Notes: generated from the sequence alone by a model not told the origin. A stretch of DNA of 64,000 bases from Verrucomicrobiota bacterium (GCA_023269675.1 JAHFSX010000033.1:1-64000), one strand, 5' to 3'; shown: positions 43,979 through 57,035, counted from the first letter of the stretch. A program made the numbers and translations.

Positions 43979-44227
43979 GACTTTTAAGCGCACCTACGTT
44001 CTGACTTGTTTTACGGCCACGCAGGCCTTGCCGACATTGTCCTTGGTTACCGCATGACATCATCACTGGCGTTATTCCAAAACGCATCCCTAGCGTTACG
44101 CTCTACCGAACATCGTTTTGATCATAGCATTTCGATCAGGCCGATCCCATCCCTATTTTATTACACACTGACGGCAAGGGACCGTCCGGAAGCGTGATCG
44201 TTTTCGGGTGAACCGGGACGGGCCGCA

Positions 44228-45322
44228 TCACTGCGCCGGAATGGTGATCAGCGGCAGTTTCTCGGGGCTGCCGGTATCTGCCAGCGTGAAGAAGAACATC
44301 ACGACCGTGAGCGCGCGCTTGGTTTGCAGGTCGCCATTGTCAACCCAATACCAATAGTCGCGGTACCGCACGGCGGCAAAGGCGCCGGTCGGCTTCTCCT
44401 TGCCGCTGTAAATCCGAGGTGCGGGCCTGAGGCTGTCCGCCGCAGAGGTGTTGACAGGAGCGGGCCACGCGCTGTGCTCCTTGAGATGGGCCTCGGGCAC
44501 GTCCAGCCTGCTGGCGAAGGCCTGCATGATCTGCAACATGGAACGGCTGTTCACAGCCAACTCATTCTCCGCGCCGCGCATCGGCGAATAGGTGAGAGTA
44601 AATTTCTGCTGGTCCGCAGGCAACTTGAGCAACTGCCGGATTTCAGCCCCTTTTGCGAAGATCTCGGCATTGACATCGTCACGCCGGAAGAACACCACGC
44701 CGGTGGAGCCTTTGGACTTGTCCTCCTCGACGCGCATCCCGAAGGCCCCAGCCGCCTGCACCTCGCGCAGCAAGTCCAGCGCGCGGATAAACTCCGGGTC
44801 CGCCTCCCTCACCGTGCCGCCTGCCGTCGAGCGGTTGCGCACCCCGTTGAGCGACTCGACGGACAGGCTCAGAATGAAGTCCGCCGCATAACCGGACTGC
44901 AGCATGAAGAATATGCTTTTGGGATCAATCGGCGTGATCAGGCCGCGCAGGAACTTTTCCCCGGTCATCGGAACATAGGTGATGGTGGGCCGGTCTGTGA
45001 ACCGGGACGAGCCTCCCAGCGAGAGCATGCTGCCGCCCAGCGCGTCAGTCTCCGGCCATGTTTTTCCGGCCGTGAGCGCGGTTTCCATCGAGTACCCGCT
45101 GACGATGGATGCCACGTCCACGAAGACGGGCAAATCCATGTAGCGCATTTTGACGATGTTGAGCAGCGTCTGCTGTTTCCACGAGTCGGCGATGGCGGAA
45201 CTGTAGTCGAAACGATCCATCGACACGGTCTTCGGCCCCAGGTGCGAACAGCCGGCCGGAGCCAGTCCACAGGCCAGCGCGAGGCTGAGGGGGAGGAGAA
45301 GGGATGCGGCTTGATTATTCAT
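44228..45322 (-). CDS. Conserved lipoprotein of unknown function
   Basis: A 364-residue lipoprotein (lipobox PAGC near residue 25). The N-terminal mature region has KTVSMDRFDYSSAIADSWKQQTLLNIVKMRYMDLPVFVDVASI, a pattern seen in uncharacterised proteobacterial lipoproteins. The C-terminal part ends in a hydrophobic strand (TKRALTVVMFFFTLAD). No catalytic motif is visible. It is separated by 33 bases from the membrane protein upstream in the transcript, so the two may be made together. Confidence 0.65.
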   Translation of the reverse strand: MNNQAASLLLPLSLALACGLAPAGCSHLGPKTVSMDRFDYSSAIADSWKQQTLLNIVKMRYMDLPVFVDVASIVSGYSMETALTAGKTWPETDALGGSMLSLGGSSRFTDRPTITYVPMTGEKFLRGLITPIDPKSIFFMLQSGYAADFILSLSVESLNGVRNRSTAGGTVREADPEFIRALDLLREVQAAGAFGMRVEEDKSKGSTGVVFFRRDDVNAEIFAKGAEIRQLLKLPADQQKFTLTYSPMRGAENELAVNSRSMLQIMQAFASRLDVPEAHLKEHSAWPAPVNTSAADSLRPAPRIYSGKEKPTGAFAAVRYRDYWYWVDNGDLQTKRALTVVMFFFTLADTGSPEKLPLITIPAQ

Positions 45323-45355
45323 GGTTGCTTCCGTCGTTTCATGGTCGTTCGATTT

Positions 45356-46564
45356 TTAGAACAGGAGCTTCAGCAGCCGCTCGAGTAGATCCTCCAGCGG
45401 CATCATCGTCAACAGCAGCGGCGTCACGGGGAGCAGCGTGGTCACGGCCAACTGCAGCACGGTCCGCAAGGTGAAAGGCATCAGCTTCATGCCCTTCACG
45501 ACGTTGAAGCTGTTGCCGAGATCGGCCAGCGACTGGATGTCCCCGCTGCCGATCAGAGGCGCGTCAGCCGACGCGCCGCCGCGCAGCCATTTGTTGTCGA
45601 ACTCGCGCACGTAACGCTGCGCCAGCGTGCCGTACTCGCGCAGGCCTGTACGCCGGACCGCTTCGAGTTTCGGAACGAACACCAGCAGCGGCCCGAGGAT
45701 AGCGAACACCATCACCGCCACTAACCCGACGACTTCCATCTTGAAATCGGGGAGTTTCGCACCCGCGTAAAAAATCCGGTTGGCCATCACCCCGGCGAGC
45801 AGCGTGCCCTGGGCCAGCAGCACGGGGGAAAAGGCCTGTATGGTTCCCGCCAGAAAGCCGAGACCCCCGCAATCGTCCGGATGCGTCGGCACGAGTTGCA
45901 GCTCGATGCGCGAGACCTGCCACAGGAAGCGCGCCCAGATGAACAGGCGGAAATACCAGCGCAGGAGCAGAAACTGAAACAACGGCAGGCTCACGCAGCC
46001 CAGCCACCAGCCGGCCAGCGTCGGCTGCAGCTTTCCGTCCACCGCCACGCCATACCAGCTCGACACGTCGAGCGCCGCCGTCATCCGCCAGACGAACAGC
46101 ACGCCGACTCCATAGACAACGGCGATCAGGAGTGCTTCCGCCGTGGTCGAATTGCGCAGGCTCACAGCCGAGGCGATGGCCGCGTCGAATTTCGCCCGCG
46201 CCGCGTCCGGGATCAGTCCGCGGTCCAGAAACTGCCGCACCACCGGCCGCATCCGCCGGTGAACCACCAGCTCCGCCAAGACCAGCAGGGGCAACGCGAG
46301 CAACAGACGAACGTGAATCTCCGCATCGAGGAGAAACGGCAGCTTGACGCCCCCACCCCACGCATGTTCTTCCGCAACCGACAACACCAACAACGGCAGC
46401 CACGCAAGGACGGACAGGATGACCACGCGTCGCATGAGCAGCTCTAGCGCATCTTCGCCCGCCAGATGTGTGCGGCGGAAGAGCTGATAGAGCGGCCCGC
46501 CCAAGACGAGGGAAAAGTCCGGCGGATTCTGGAGCGGATTTAAATCCTCGGTATTCTTTAACAT
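45356..46564 (-). CDS. Polytopic membrane protein of unknown function
   Basis: A 402-residue inner-membrane protein with about six or seven predicted helices (near residues 45-60, 90-108, 145-162, 190-210, 245-262, 280-305 and the C-terminus). A PTHPDDCGGLGFL segment near residue 229 is polar and conserved-looking. No transporter family is recognised. It is followed by the unknown lipoprotein gene, suggesting an envelope pair. Confidence 0.65.
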   Translation of the reverse strand: MLKNTEDLNPLQNPPDFSLVLGGPLYQLFRRTHLAGEDALELLMRRVVILSVLAWLPLLVLSVAEEHAWGGGVKLPFLLDAEIHVRLLLALPLLVLAELVVHRRMRPVVRQFLDRGLIPDAARAKFDAAIASAVSLRNSTTAEALLIAVVYGVGVLFVWRMTAALDVSSWYGVAVDGKLQPTLAGWWLGCVSLPLFQFLLLRWYFRLFIWARFLWQVSRIELQLVPTHPDDCGGLGFLAGTIQAFSPVLLAQGTLLAGVMANRIFYAGAKLPDFKMEVVGLVAVMVFAILGPLLVFVPKLEAVRRTGLREYGTLAQRYVREFDNKWLRGGASADAPLIGSGDIQSLADLGNSFNVVKGMKLMPFTLRTVLQLAVTTLLPVTPLLLTMMPLEDLLERLLKLLF

Positions 46565-46590
46565 AGATCAGGCACCTTACTGCATGTCCT

Positions 46591-48065
46591 TTAATTCAGG
46601 GATAGCGTAAAAACGTGGTACCCCCAAGGGGGCAGGTCCAAATAGAGGCCGCCTGACAGGAGGTCGACGCCTGCACGCTCATATTCGGCCGCCCCCATCA
46701 TATCCTTCAGCCGCACAGTCCGGCCAGCCAATTCAGGAAAGGGCAGCCGGACGTAGCATTGGCTCGTTTGGGGAGCATAATTGACCGTCACCAGCAAGCG
46801 GTCTCCAGCTGCCTTTTCCCAAGCAAAAGCCAAGAAGCAGTCCCACGTCCAGTTGCCCTCCCAGGCCGGTGCACAGTCGAGCAGACGCCACCGGCCGTCA
46901 CGAACCTGCGGTTGCCGGAGCACGTCCAGCAGCCCGTCATAGAATTCCTGAAGCCTTTCGTCGGCAGGCTCGGCCGGAGCACGGACCAGGTGCGGGGAAA
47001 TGCGCTTTCGCCGGCCCGCGAACTGGCCCTGATGGAAGAACCGCAGTCCGGGTGACAAATACGTGATGACCGCCGCCGCCTTGTGGATTTCCAGCGGGAA
47101 CGCGGCCGCCGCACGCGGCTCGTCATGGTTCTCCAGAAACCGTGCCAGCTTGTTTTGATATTCGATACCGGCACGGAAATGGTCGCGGACCTGATGGGCT
47201 GCGCCCGCGGTCAGCCGGTCATAAAGCCGCTTGTCGTACGTATAATCAAATCCCTGCTGCTGCAGCGTCCATTCCAGATCCCAATAGACCTCGGCCATAA
47301 ATAAAAAGCCGGGATGCTCCTTCCGGACCTGCCGCGTAACGTTCGGCCAGAACGCCTCCACCCGGCGCCCCCAGGTGCGTTCGAAAACGTCCGGAAGCAC
47401 AAGCATGGCCATATCGCATCTCACACCGTCGCACCGGGCGGCAATTTGCCGCAACTCTCCCAGCATGGCCGCCCGCGTGGCCGGATTGCCGTAGTCGAGT
47501 TGCAGCGTATCCGGCCATCCGGGGTAGGAGGGGTCCCGTCCATGAGCCAAAACCAAGTCGCCCTCGGCCCGCCTGACCCGCATGTAATTTTGCGGCTCCC
47601 GCGCCAGGTCAGCCTCTGTCCCGATCACATAATATTCAGGATGCTGCTCGACCCAAGGGTGATCCACTCCCGTGTGGTTGGGGACAAAATCGAGCATCAG
47701 CTTCAGGCCGCGTTTTTGGAGTCGCGCGCGCAGGCGCGCAAGCGCCTCATCCCCTCCCAGGCCGGGATGCGTCATATAGGCCGTGATCGCGAAACCCGAC
47801 CCTGCGATATCCTCCTCACGCAGGTCCGGCAAGGTCTCCTCGAACTCCTCGCGCCACTCGCGCCGGCCGCGCGAGATCCGCTGCCCGGCGATCCCGGTAC
47901 ACCACACGCTCAGAAACCAAACCCAGTCGAATCCCGTCGCGGCCAGACGGTCCAACTCGGCGTCCGGCAGGTCGTCCAGCGTCGCCGGATGGCCCAGTGC
48001 CTGGGACAATTCCGTGAGCCAGACGCGCGTGTTGACTTGAATCAGCGAGGGATAACGATCGTTCG

Positions 48066-48069
<4 letters not shown>
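46591..48069 (-). CDS. GH13-family alpha-glucan hydrolase
   Basis: An intracellular-type enzyme of 492 residues with no signal peptide. GH13 regions are all visible: LMLDFVPNHTG (about 124-134), GVRCDM with nucleophile D219, FMAEVYWD with acid/base E260, and ENHDEP with transition-state Asp D316. The family acts on alpha-1,4 or alpha-1,6 glucans or trehalose-like sugars. Its ATG overlaps the stop of the MGH1-type hydrolase (ATGA), and glycogen phosphorylase is two genes upstream. It therefore likely processes storage glucan or products in the cytoplasm. Confidence 0.85.
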
Positions 48070-50798
<2,729 letters not shown>

Positions 50799-50815
50799 GC
50801 CATCCTCCTTGTTTT

Positions 50816-53338
50816 TCAAGCGTCGACCGGCGACTGCGCTCCGACGGCCACGGGCTTCACGTGCCACACGCGCGCGCAGTAGTCGCGAATGGAGCGGTCC
50901 GAGGAGAACTTGCCCATGCGCGCCGCGTTGAGGATGGACTTACGGGTCCAAGCCTGCGGGTCACGCCAGAGCGCGCTGACCTGGTCTTGGGCCTCCACGT
51001 AGGCCTGATAGTCGGCCAGCACGAGAAACGGGTCGTGCGCCAGCAGGTTCTCCGCGAGCGGGCGGAAGAGATTCGTGTCGCCGCCGGCCAGCACACCGGA
51101 GGCGATGAAGTCCAGCACCTCGCGCAGGGCCGCATTCCGCTCGTAGAAAGCGGCGGGCCTGTAACCGCGGGCTATTACGGCCTCGACCTGGTCGGCCGTC
51201 AGACCAAAGAGGAAGAAGTTCTCCATTCCGACTTCCTCGCGTATTTCGACATTGGCGCCGTCGAGGGTGCCGATGGTGAGCGCCCCGTTCATGGCGAACT
51301 TCATGTTGCCGGTGCCGGAAGCCTCCTTGCCCGCGGTGGATATCTGCTCGCTCAGGTCGGCGGCAGGAAAGACGTGCTGGGCGTTCTTCACGTTGTAGTC
51401 CGGGAAGAACACGACCTTCAGACGGCCGCGGACTGCGGGGTCGTTGTTCACGACTTCCGCCACCGAGCCGATCAGCTTGATGATCAGCTTGGCCAGATAG
51501 TAGCCCGGCGCGGCCTTGGCGCCGAAGATGAAGGTGCGCGCCGGCACGTCGGCCTGCGGATCGCGCTTGAGGCGCAGATAGAGCGTGAGGATGTGGAGCA
51601 CGTTGAGGTGCTGCCGCTTGTACTCGTGGAGACGCTTGACCTGGACGTCGAACAGCGACTCGGGATTGACCGTGATGCCGGTGCGCTGCCCGATGAGGGC
51701 CGCAAGGTCGCGCTTGGCCAAAAGCTTCACGGCGCGCCACTGTTGCTGGAATTCCGCGTCCGCCGCCAACGGCTCCAATTGTCGGAGCTGGGCGAGATCG
51801 CGAAGCCAGCCATCGCCGATGCGCCCGGTGATGAGCTCGGCGAGCGGCGGATTGCTGACGGCGATGAAGCGGCGCGGCGTGACACCGTTGGTCACATTGG
51901 TGAACCTGTCCGGCCACATCTCGGCAAAGTCGCGCATGACGGTCCTGACCAGCAGGTCAGAATGGAGTTCCGCGACGCCGTTGACCCGGTGGCTGCCCAC
52001 CGTCGCCAAATGGGCCATGCGCACGTAACGTTCGCCGCTTTCGTCAATCAGTGACATTCGGCGCAGGCGGGCGTCATCGCCCGGGAATTTCGCACGCACG
52101 GCGTCGAGGAAGTGGCGGTTGATCTCATAAATGATTTCGAGGTGCCGCGGCAGCAGCTTGCCGAACAAGCCGACCGGCCATTTCTCCAGGGCCTCAGGCA
52201 GCAGCGTGTGGTTGGTGTAACCGAAGGTGTTTTGCGTCACGTTCCAGGCGGTGGCCCAGTCCATCTGGTGCTCATCCACCAGCAGGCGCATCAGCTCCGC
52301 CACCGCGATGGACGGGTGGGTGTCGTTGAGCTGGACGGCCCACTTCTCGTGGAATGCGCCGAGCGGCCTTTTCAGCAACAGATGCACGCGGATCATGTCC
52401 TGCAGCGAGCAGGTGACGAAAAAGAACTGCTGCTGCAGCCGGAGGTTCTTGCCCTCGATCATCTCGTCGTTCGGGTAGAGCACCTTGGTGATGTTCTCAG
52501 AAAACATCTTGTCCTCGACGGCGCGGTAGTACTGGCCGTGGTTGAAAGCCGCAAAATCGAAGGACTCGACCGCCTCGGCCTTCCACAGCCGGAGCGGGTT
52601 GCAGGTGCCCACCCGGTAGCCGAGGATCGGCGTGTCATAAGCGACGCCTCTGACCACGGTCTCCGGAATCCAACGCACCCGGAAACGCCCCTGGTCGTCC
52701 ACGCCGGCCTCGGTGCGTCCGCCAAAGCTCACATTGTACGCGATTTCGGGCCGGAGAATTTCCCACGGGTTGCCTAAGCGCAGCCACTTGTCCGTGATCT
52801 CCACCTGCCAGCCGTCTCGGATGGTCTGATCGAAGATGCCGAATTCATAGCGGATGCCATAGCCGATCGCGGGGATTTCGCAGCTGGCCAGCGAATCCTG
52901 GAAACAGGAAGCCAAGCGCCCCAACCCGCCGTTACCTAGACCCGGCTCCTCCTCCTGCTCGATCAACTCGTCGAGGTTTAACCCGAGTTCAGACATCGCC
53001 TGCCGGGCCTGATCGACGATGCCAAGGCTGAGCAGGTTGTTCATCAGATGCGGTCCGGGCAGAAATTCAGCGGAAAGGTACGCCACCACCCGGGCGTTCA
53101 GCTCACCGTAGGCTTCCAGCGTGTGGACGCCCTGTTTGAGCACCCGGTCACGGACGGAAAGCGCCAGCGCCGTGTAGGCATCGTTGCGCGTCGCCCCGGC
53201 GGGGACGCGTCCCAAGCCGCAAAAGAGGTTGTCGAGGAACGACTGTTTAATGTCCGCGACACTCAGACCGGTGCGAACCCCGGCGGCGGGAGAGAGCTTG
53301 GTCGACTGCGTCGCGGATTTCTCTTTTGTTGTGCGCAT
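50816..53338 (-). CDS. glgP: Glycogen/starch phosphorylase
   Basis: Releases glucose 1-phosphate from alpha-1,4-glucan ends with phosphate and pyridoxal phosphate. The 840-residue length is standard. The PLP-binding lysine is K680 in GTGNMKFAMNGALTIGTLDGANVE. The N-terminus has AYLSAEFLPGPHLMNNLLSL and GNGGLGRLASCFQDSLA, and later NDTHPSIAVAELMRLL, all typical. It lies 17 bases before the MGH1-type gene and about 180 bases after the phosphofructokinase gene, placing it in a glucan-use module. Confidence 0.95.
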   Translation of the reverse strand: MRTTKEKSATQSTKLSPAAGVRTGLSVADIKQSFLDNLFCGLGRVPAGATRNDAYTALALSVRDRVLKQGVHTLEAYGELNARVVAYLSAEFLPGPHLMNNLLSLGIVDQARQAMSELGLNLDELIEQEEEPGLGNGGLGRLASCFQDSLASCEIPAIGYGIRYEFGIFDQTIRDGWQVEITDKWLRLGNPWEILRPEIAYNVSFGGRTEAGVDDQGRFRVRWIPETVVRGVAYDTPILGYRVGTCNPLRLWKAEAVESFDFAAFNHGQYYRAVEDKMFSENITKVLYPNDEMIEGKNLRLQQQFFFVTCSLQDMIRVHLLLKRPLGAFHEKWAVQLNDTHPSIAVAELMRLLVDEHQMDWATAWNVTQNTFGYTNHTLLPEALEKWPVGLFGKLLPRHLEIIYEINRHFLDAVRAKFPGDDARLRRMSLIDESGERYVRMAHLATVGSHRVNGVAELHSDLLVRTVMRDFAEMWPDRFTNVTNGVTPRRFIAVSNPPLAELITGRIGDGWLRDLAQLRQLEPLAADAEFQQQWRAVKLLAKRDLAALIGQRTGITVNPESLFDVQVKRLHEYKRQHLNVLHILTLYLRLKRDPQADVPARTFIFGAKAAPGYYLAKLIIKLIGSVAEVVNNDPAVRGRLKVVFFPDYNVKNAQHVFPAADLSEQISTAGKEASGTGNMKFAMNGALTIGTLDGANVEIREEVGMENFFLFGLTADQVEAVIARGYRPAAFYERNAALREVLDFIASGVLAGGDTNLFRPLAENLLAHDPFLVLADYQAYVEAQDQVSALWRDPQAWTRKSILNAARMGKFSSDRSIRDYCARVWHVKPVAVGAQSPVDA

Positions 53339-53521
53339 GGTTAGATTCCTTGCAGCGTTTTTGGATGGTATCGCGTCCGGTCTCGGTTTTGAATCCCCTC
53401 TGGGTAGCCTTGCGTGCCGCTCGTGTGGCGGGCTGCGTTGGCTTGATTGTGTCGATATGCAGCGCCGTGTTTGCGTCGTGTTGACCGTCAGCGTGTTCTC
53501 CGACGGTTTGTTGCAGATTAT

Positions 53522-54784
53522 TTACTCGAACCGCTCCGGCTGTCCCGTCGCGGCCAAAACGGCGCTCCAAACGAAGCTGTCCGGATCCAGACATTTCTTC
53601 CGGGCGGCCAGCAGTTCGATGGGCACGTGGATGAATTGGTTGTGGAGGTAACCGATCACCAGCCCGGTCTTGCCGGCCATGGCGGCATGGACGGCATGCC
53701 GCGCGAAAAGGTCGCACAGGATCGAGTCCTCAGCGTTGGCCGGGCTACTGCGGATAATGTAGTTCGGATCGAAGTAACGCATGACCATCGGGATCTTCTC
53801 GGCTTTGAAATCGGCCTCGATGCGTTCGCGCAGGAACGGGCCAATGTCCTTGAGCTTGACGTTGCCCGAGGCATCGCGCTCCCCGCCGCTCGCCGCCAGC
53901 AGATCCTGTCCGGCACCTTCGGCGACCACCACGACCGCATGCCCGCGATGAAGGATCCGCTGCCTGAGCGCGGCGAGGAAGCCGCGTTCGCCGTCCAGCC
54001 GGAAGGGCACCTCCGGGATCAGCGTGAAGTTCACGTCCTGACTGGCCACCGTGGCGCCCGCCGCAATGAAGCCGGCGTGTCTGCCCATCAGTTTCACCAG
54101 CGAGATGCCGTTCTGGACACTTCGGGCTTCGATGTGCGCGCGGTCGAGAACCATCTGCGCCTCCTGCACGGCGGTCAGGTAGCCGAAGCTGCGGGTCACA
54201 AAGGCGATGTCGTTGTCCACCGTCTTCGGGATGCCCACCACGGCCAAGGCGTGGCCGCGCCTTTTCGCTTCCTGATAGAGATCGTTCCCGCCGCGCTGCG
54301 TGCCGTCGCCGCCGATGGTGAAGAGCATGTTGACGCGGCGCGCGATCAGGTTGTCCACGGCCACCTGGATGTCCACGGGACCACGTGAAGTCCCGAGAAT
54401 CGTTCCACCTTTCTTGTGGATGTCGTCCACGACGTCCGCTGTCAGCGCGATGGGCTCTGCGCCGCGCATCGGATCCAAGCCCTGGTAGCCGCCGCGGAAC
54501 CCCAGCACGTCGCTGACCCCATAGGCGTGATAAAGCTGCAGGAACACGGAACGGATGACGTCGTTCAGCCCGGGGCAGAGGCCGCCGCAGGTGACGATGC
54601 CGGCCCGTGTCTGCTTCGGATCGAAGAAGAGCTTCGCCCGGGGGCCGGCCAGCTCGAACAACAACCCCTCGTCTAGGGGCACGCTCACCTTCCGCACAAT
54701 CCGCTCAGGCACGAACAGGTCGTCGCCAATGGTGCGCCTGACAGGCGACGGATAAGTCGCTTCACCCAGTTTCATGATCTGCAT
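53522..54784 (-). CDS. 6-phosphofructokinase (ATP-type, PfkA superfamily)
   Basis: Phosphorylates fructose 6-phosphate in glycolysis. The 420-residue product has an N-terminal extension of about 60 residues, then GIVTCGGLCPGLND, the nucleotide motif GGDGT (158-162), and PKTVDNDI (186-193). Glycine in GGDGT points to ATP rather than pyrophosphate as donor, although the PKT lysine is shared with PPi-type enzymes; this pairing is typical of the plant-like long PFKs. A GAGGA site precedes the ATG. It reads towards glgP, linking glucan breakdown to glycolysis. Confidence 0.88.
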   Translation of the reverse strand: MQIMKLGEATYPSPVRRTIGDDLFVPERIVRKVSVPLDEGLLFELAGPRAKLFFDPKQTRAGIVTCGGLCPGLNDVIRSVFLQLYHAYGVSDVLGFRGGYQGLDPMRGAEPIALTADVVDDIHKKGGTILGTSRGPVDIQVAVDNLIARRVNMLFTIGGDGTQRGGNDLYQEAKRRGHALAVVGIPKTVDNDIAFVTRSFGYLTAVQEAQMVLDRAHIEARSVQNGISLVKLMGRHAGFIAAGATVASQDVNFTLIPEVPFRLDGERGFLAALRQRILHRGHAVVVVAEGAGQDLLAASGGERDASGNVKLKDIGPFLRERIEADFKAEKIPMVMRYFDPNYIIRSSPANAEDSILCDLFARHAVHAAMAGKTGLVIGYLHNQFIHVPIELLAARKKCLDPDSFVWSAVLAATGQPERFE

Positions 54785-54926
54785 AGAGACGTCCTCAATA
54801 AACTCATCAAATTGATGTGATTGTATTGTTTGAGAAGAACAAATGCAAACGGAATCAAATCGCAGGAAATATGTGCGTGAGCAACTGTCGAACGGGCGAG
54901 CGGATGGGCCCAGCAGGAGGCTCCTT

Positions 54927-56276
54927 CTAACCGTGATCGGCGCTGCCGTGACACAGGATTTGGATCCGCTGAGCCAGCCGCGTGATCGGAGCCCAGTCGT
55001 ATGTGGTGATGTCTTGTCCGTGGGCCAGATTGTTGCGCAGCGACTCCAGTTCCTTCATCGCCTTCTTCGCCGCGCCCGCGGAGGGGAAGCCCGCCTGTGA
55101 GACGAACAGCGGGTCGTTGATGAGAAGCTGGAACTTGTCGGAAAACTGCAGGCAGTCGAGCAGCTCGGACGCGAGTCCGCGGCGGCGGCGCTCGTCCTGG
55201 AGCTGGCGGGCCTTTTCGAGGCGGCCGTCGCTGACGAGGCGGACCCATGTTTCGTCCTGCCACCGGCTGCGGATATCGCCGACCACGAACATCTCAAACA
55301 GGATGATGATGCCGAACAGCCACATTCTCACCACGGGTTTCTCGAGTTCGGTCCGCGTGATGACGCCGACGATCACGCCGTTCAACGTCGCGAAACAGCA
55401 GGTGTAACGCGACAGGGCAGAAATGACATCGGTCAGCGGGGCATCGACAGGAAGCTTCTGCAAGGCATCGATCGGCCGGACAGCGCCCACCGTCCCCGCC
55501 TCCACGTCCTCAGGGAGCAGGTAACCGGTGACCCGCCCGCAGGCGCGCACGCCGATGACAGGCGCGCCGGCCACCTCCGTCACGCAGGCGGGTCGGCGCA
55601 CGAGCGATTCGTAGTCGAACGAGGAGAGGGGTTCCAGAATGTCGCGGGCCGAAAAGGCCTCGGTAAAGAGGCGCATGCTCTGTTCCCCGTGGGCCGCGGC
55701 GATAAGCGGCCCGGCTTCTGTGGGTATAGCGCCGCCACCGGTCAAGGCTGACGCGTCGAGCTTGGCGGCGCACATTTGCAGGGTGTTCTCGGCCGTTTCG
55801 AGCAGGTGCGGATCGCCCTCCCGGAGCACATCGAGGAGTTCCCTCGCCTCCATTAGGTAGACGCGTCCGAACTTGGGGTCATGACTGCAGATGTCCTCGC
55901 AGTTGTCGATGATGTCAGCCAGTTTGACGGTCTTCGCGCGGACCGAGGCGGCTGCGAGGTGCTGCCGGTCGAGAGCCTTCCGCGCGGCGCGATTGCCGTC
56001 GCTGGGCTTACTGACGTCGGTGAGGTCCTTGACCAGCGCGGCCACGTCGGGGCCAAACTCGCGATCGATCTCCTCGAAAGTCGCCGGGGTGTCCTCGACG
56101 ATGTCATGCAACCAGGCGGCCGCGATCACCGCAGGGTCTTTGCAGACCGTGGCCACGCGGCTGGCAACCGCCCGGAGATGCACGTCATAGGCCTGCCGCG
56201 TGTATTTGCGGAGCTGGTGGATTCTGGCATGGGCCGATGTCGCGTAGTCGCTCGCGTGGGCAACGAGATCTTCCAT
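54927..56276 (-). CDS. HD-domain (p)ppGpp-hydrolase-like protein with CBS and HEPN-like regions
   Basis: A 449-residue protein with three parts. Residues about 1-170 resemble the hydrolase half of RelA/SpoT and MESH1: H33, HDIVED (H57, D58, E61, D62), and KLADIIDN (K118, D121, N125). Residues about 225-315 look like a CBS-type pair (VIGVRACGRVTGYLLPEDV and GVIVGVITRTELEKP). Residues about 365-440 form a helical tail with LRNNLAHG, matching the R-N-x-x-x-H pattern of HEPN domains (R414, H419). It may sense a nucleotide and degrade an alarmone or related molecule. The start at 56276 is supported by the HD boundary and GAGAGGA upstream. Confidence 0.7.
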   Translation of the reverse strand: MEDLVAHASDYATSAHARIHQLRKYTRQAYDVHLRAVASRVATVCKDPAVIAAAWLHDIVEDTPATFEEIDREFGPDVAALVKDLTDVSKPSDGNRAARKALDRQHLAAASVRAKTVKLADIIDNCEDICSHDPKFGRVYLMEARELLDVLREGDPHLLETAENTLQMCAAKLDASALTGGGAIPTEAGPLIAAAHGEQSMRLFTEAFSARDILEPLSSFDYESLVRRPACVTEVAGAPVIGVRACGRVTGYLLPEDVEAGTVGAVRPIDALQKLPVDAPLTDVISALSRYTCCFATLNGVIVGVITRTELEKPVVRMWLFGIIILFEMFVVGDIRSRWQDETWVRLVSDGRLEKARQLQDERRRRGLASELLDCLQFSDKFQLLINDPLFVSQAGFPSAGAAKKAMKELESLRNNLAHGQDITTYDWAPITRLAQRIQILCHGSADHG

Positions 56277-56447
56277 GGATCGGGATCCTCTCTGTCTACG
56301 GAAAGCAGTCACGTGCGCCGGCTCGTATGCTACCGCCAAAATGGCTATGCCTGAGTCAGTGTTTACAATTCCGTCTTGCGGCGGTACTACGGACGCGTTC
56401 ACCCCCGCAAAAAAACGAGCATGCGCCGTTATTAAAGGGACACGGCA

Positions 56448-57035
56448 CTAGGGCTTCGGATAGTGACGCAGCAACTCGTTGACGGCGGCGTCACAGCGCT
56501 CCTGCTTGCGTTCCTCCGGCCACGACAGGTCGATCTCGGCCATGATCGCGCCGCGCCAGAGCAGGTGTTTGGACTTCCTCTCCACCACATCCAGAATCAG
56601 CACGCCGCGCTTGTAATGCAGCGATGTCTCGGCAACGTCAACCGGCGTCGCCAGCAGTTCGCCGTAGGCCTTGTTCAGATCGGTCTCGTCGATGGCCGCG
56701 TCGCTGGCCAACGCATAGCTGACCAGCAGGTCCGGCTCCGTTTCCGTGTAGGCGAGGCCTTTGCCGGTCAACGACGCGAGCAGCGCGCGTTGCAACCGTT
56801 CGCCGAGCGTGCCGAGTTGGTTGCCCGGCTGCCGGGCGACCCGGAACAGGCAGTAGCCCCAGCCGAACGAGCCGGTCACCGGCAACGCTCTCGACTGATC
56901 CGCGAGAATGTGGATCGAGGGGTTTTTGAGGCCGGCCAACTCCGACGGCTGGAAGGTCAGCGTTTTCCGGGAGCACCCGATCAGGCAGATGGCAGCCGTC
57001 GCCGCCGCGAACAGACCCAAGATGTTGCGTTTCAC
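56448..57035 (-). CDS. DUF4136 lipoprotein
   Basis: A 195-residue lipoprotein (lipobox LIGC near residue 21). The mature part has YTETEPDLLVSYALASDAAID followed by LHYKRGVLILDVVERKSKHLLWRGAIMAEI, the DUF4136 signature. A C-terminal helix ends in CDAAVNELLRHYPKP. The family is an outer-membrane-associated lipoprotein family with no known activity. Its ATG overlaps the stop of the DUF3568 gene (ATGA). Confidence 0.8.
   Translation of the reverse strand: MKRNILGLFAAATAAICLIGCSRKTLTFQPSELAGLKNPSIHILADQSRALPVTGSFGWGYCLFRVARQPGNQLGTLGERLQRALLASLTGKGLAYTETEPDLLVSYALASDAAIDETDLNKAYGELLATPVDVAETSLHYKRGVLILDVVERKSKHLLWRGAIMAEIDLSWPEERKQERCDAAVNELLRHYPKP

Larger units (their letters stand above)
43800..44227. 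other. 428-base intergenic region with paired palindromes
   Basis: No gene is supported. Two strong hairpins lie at 43892-43921 and 43951-43978. The remainder, about 44000-44220, has lower GC and probably carries the minus-strand promoter of the two-repeat lipoprotein gene; no exact boxes are claimed. An open frame of about 75 codons across the palindromes is rejected. Confidence 0.5.

Noticed and set aside
43857..44087. Roughly 75-codon minus-strand open frame
   Set aside because: It runs across two perfect palindromes and has no recognisable protein features.
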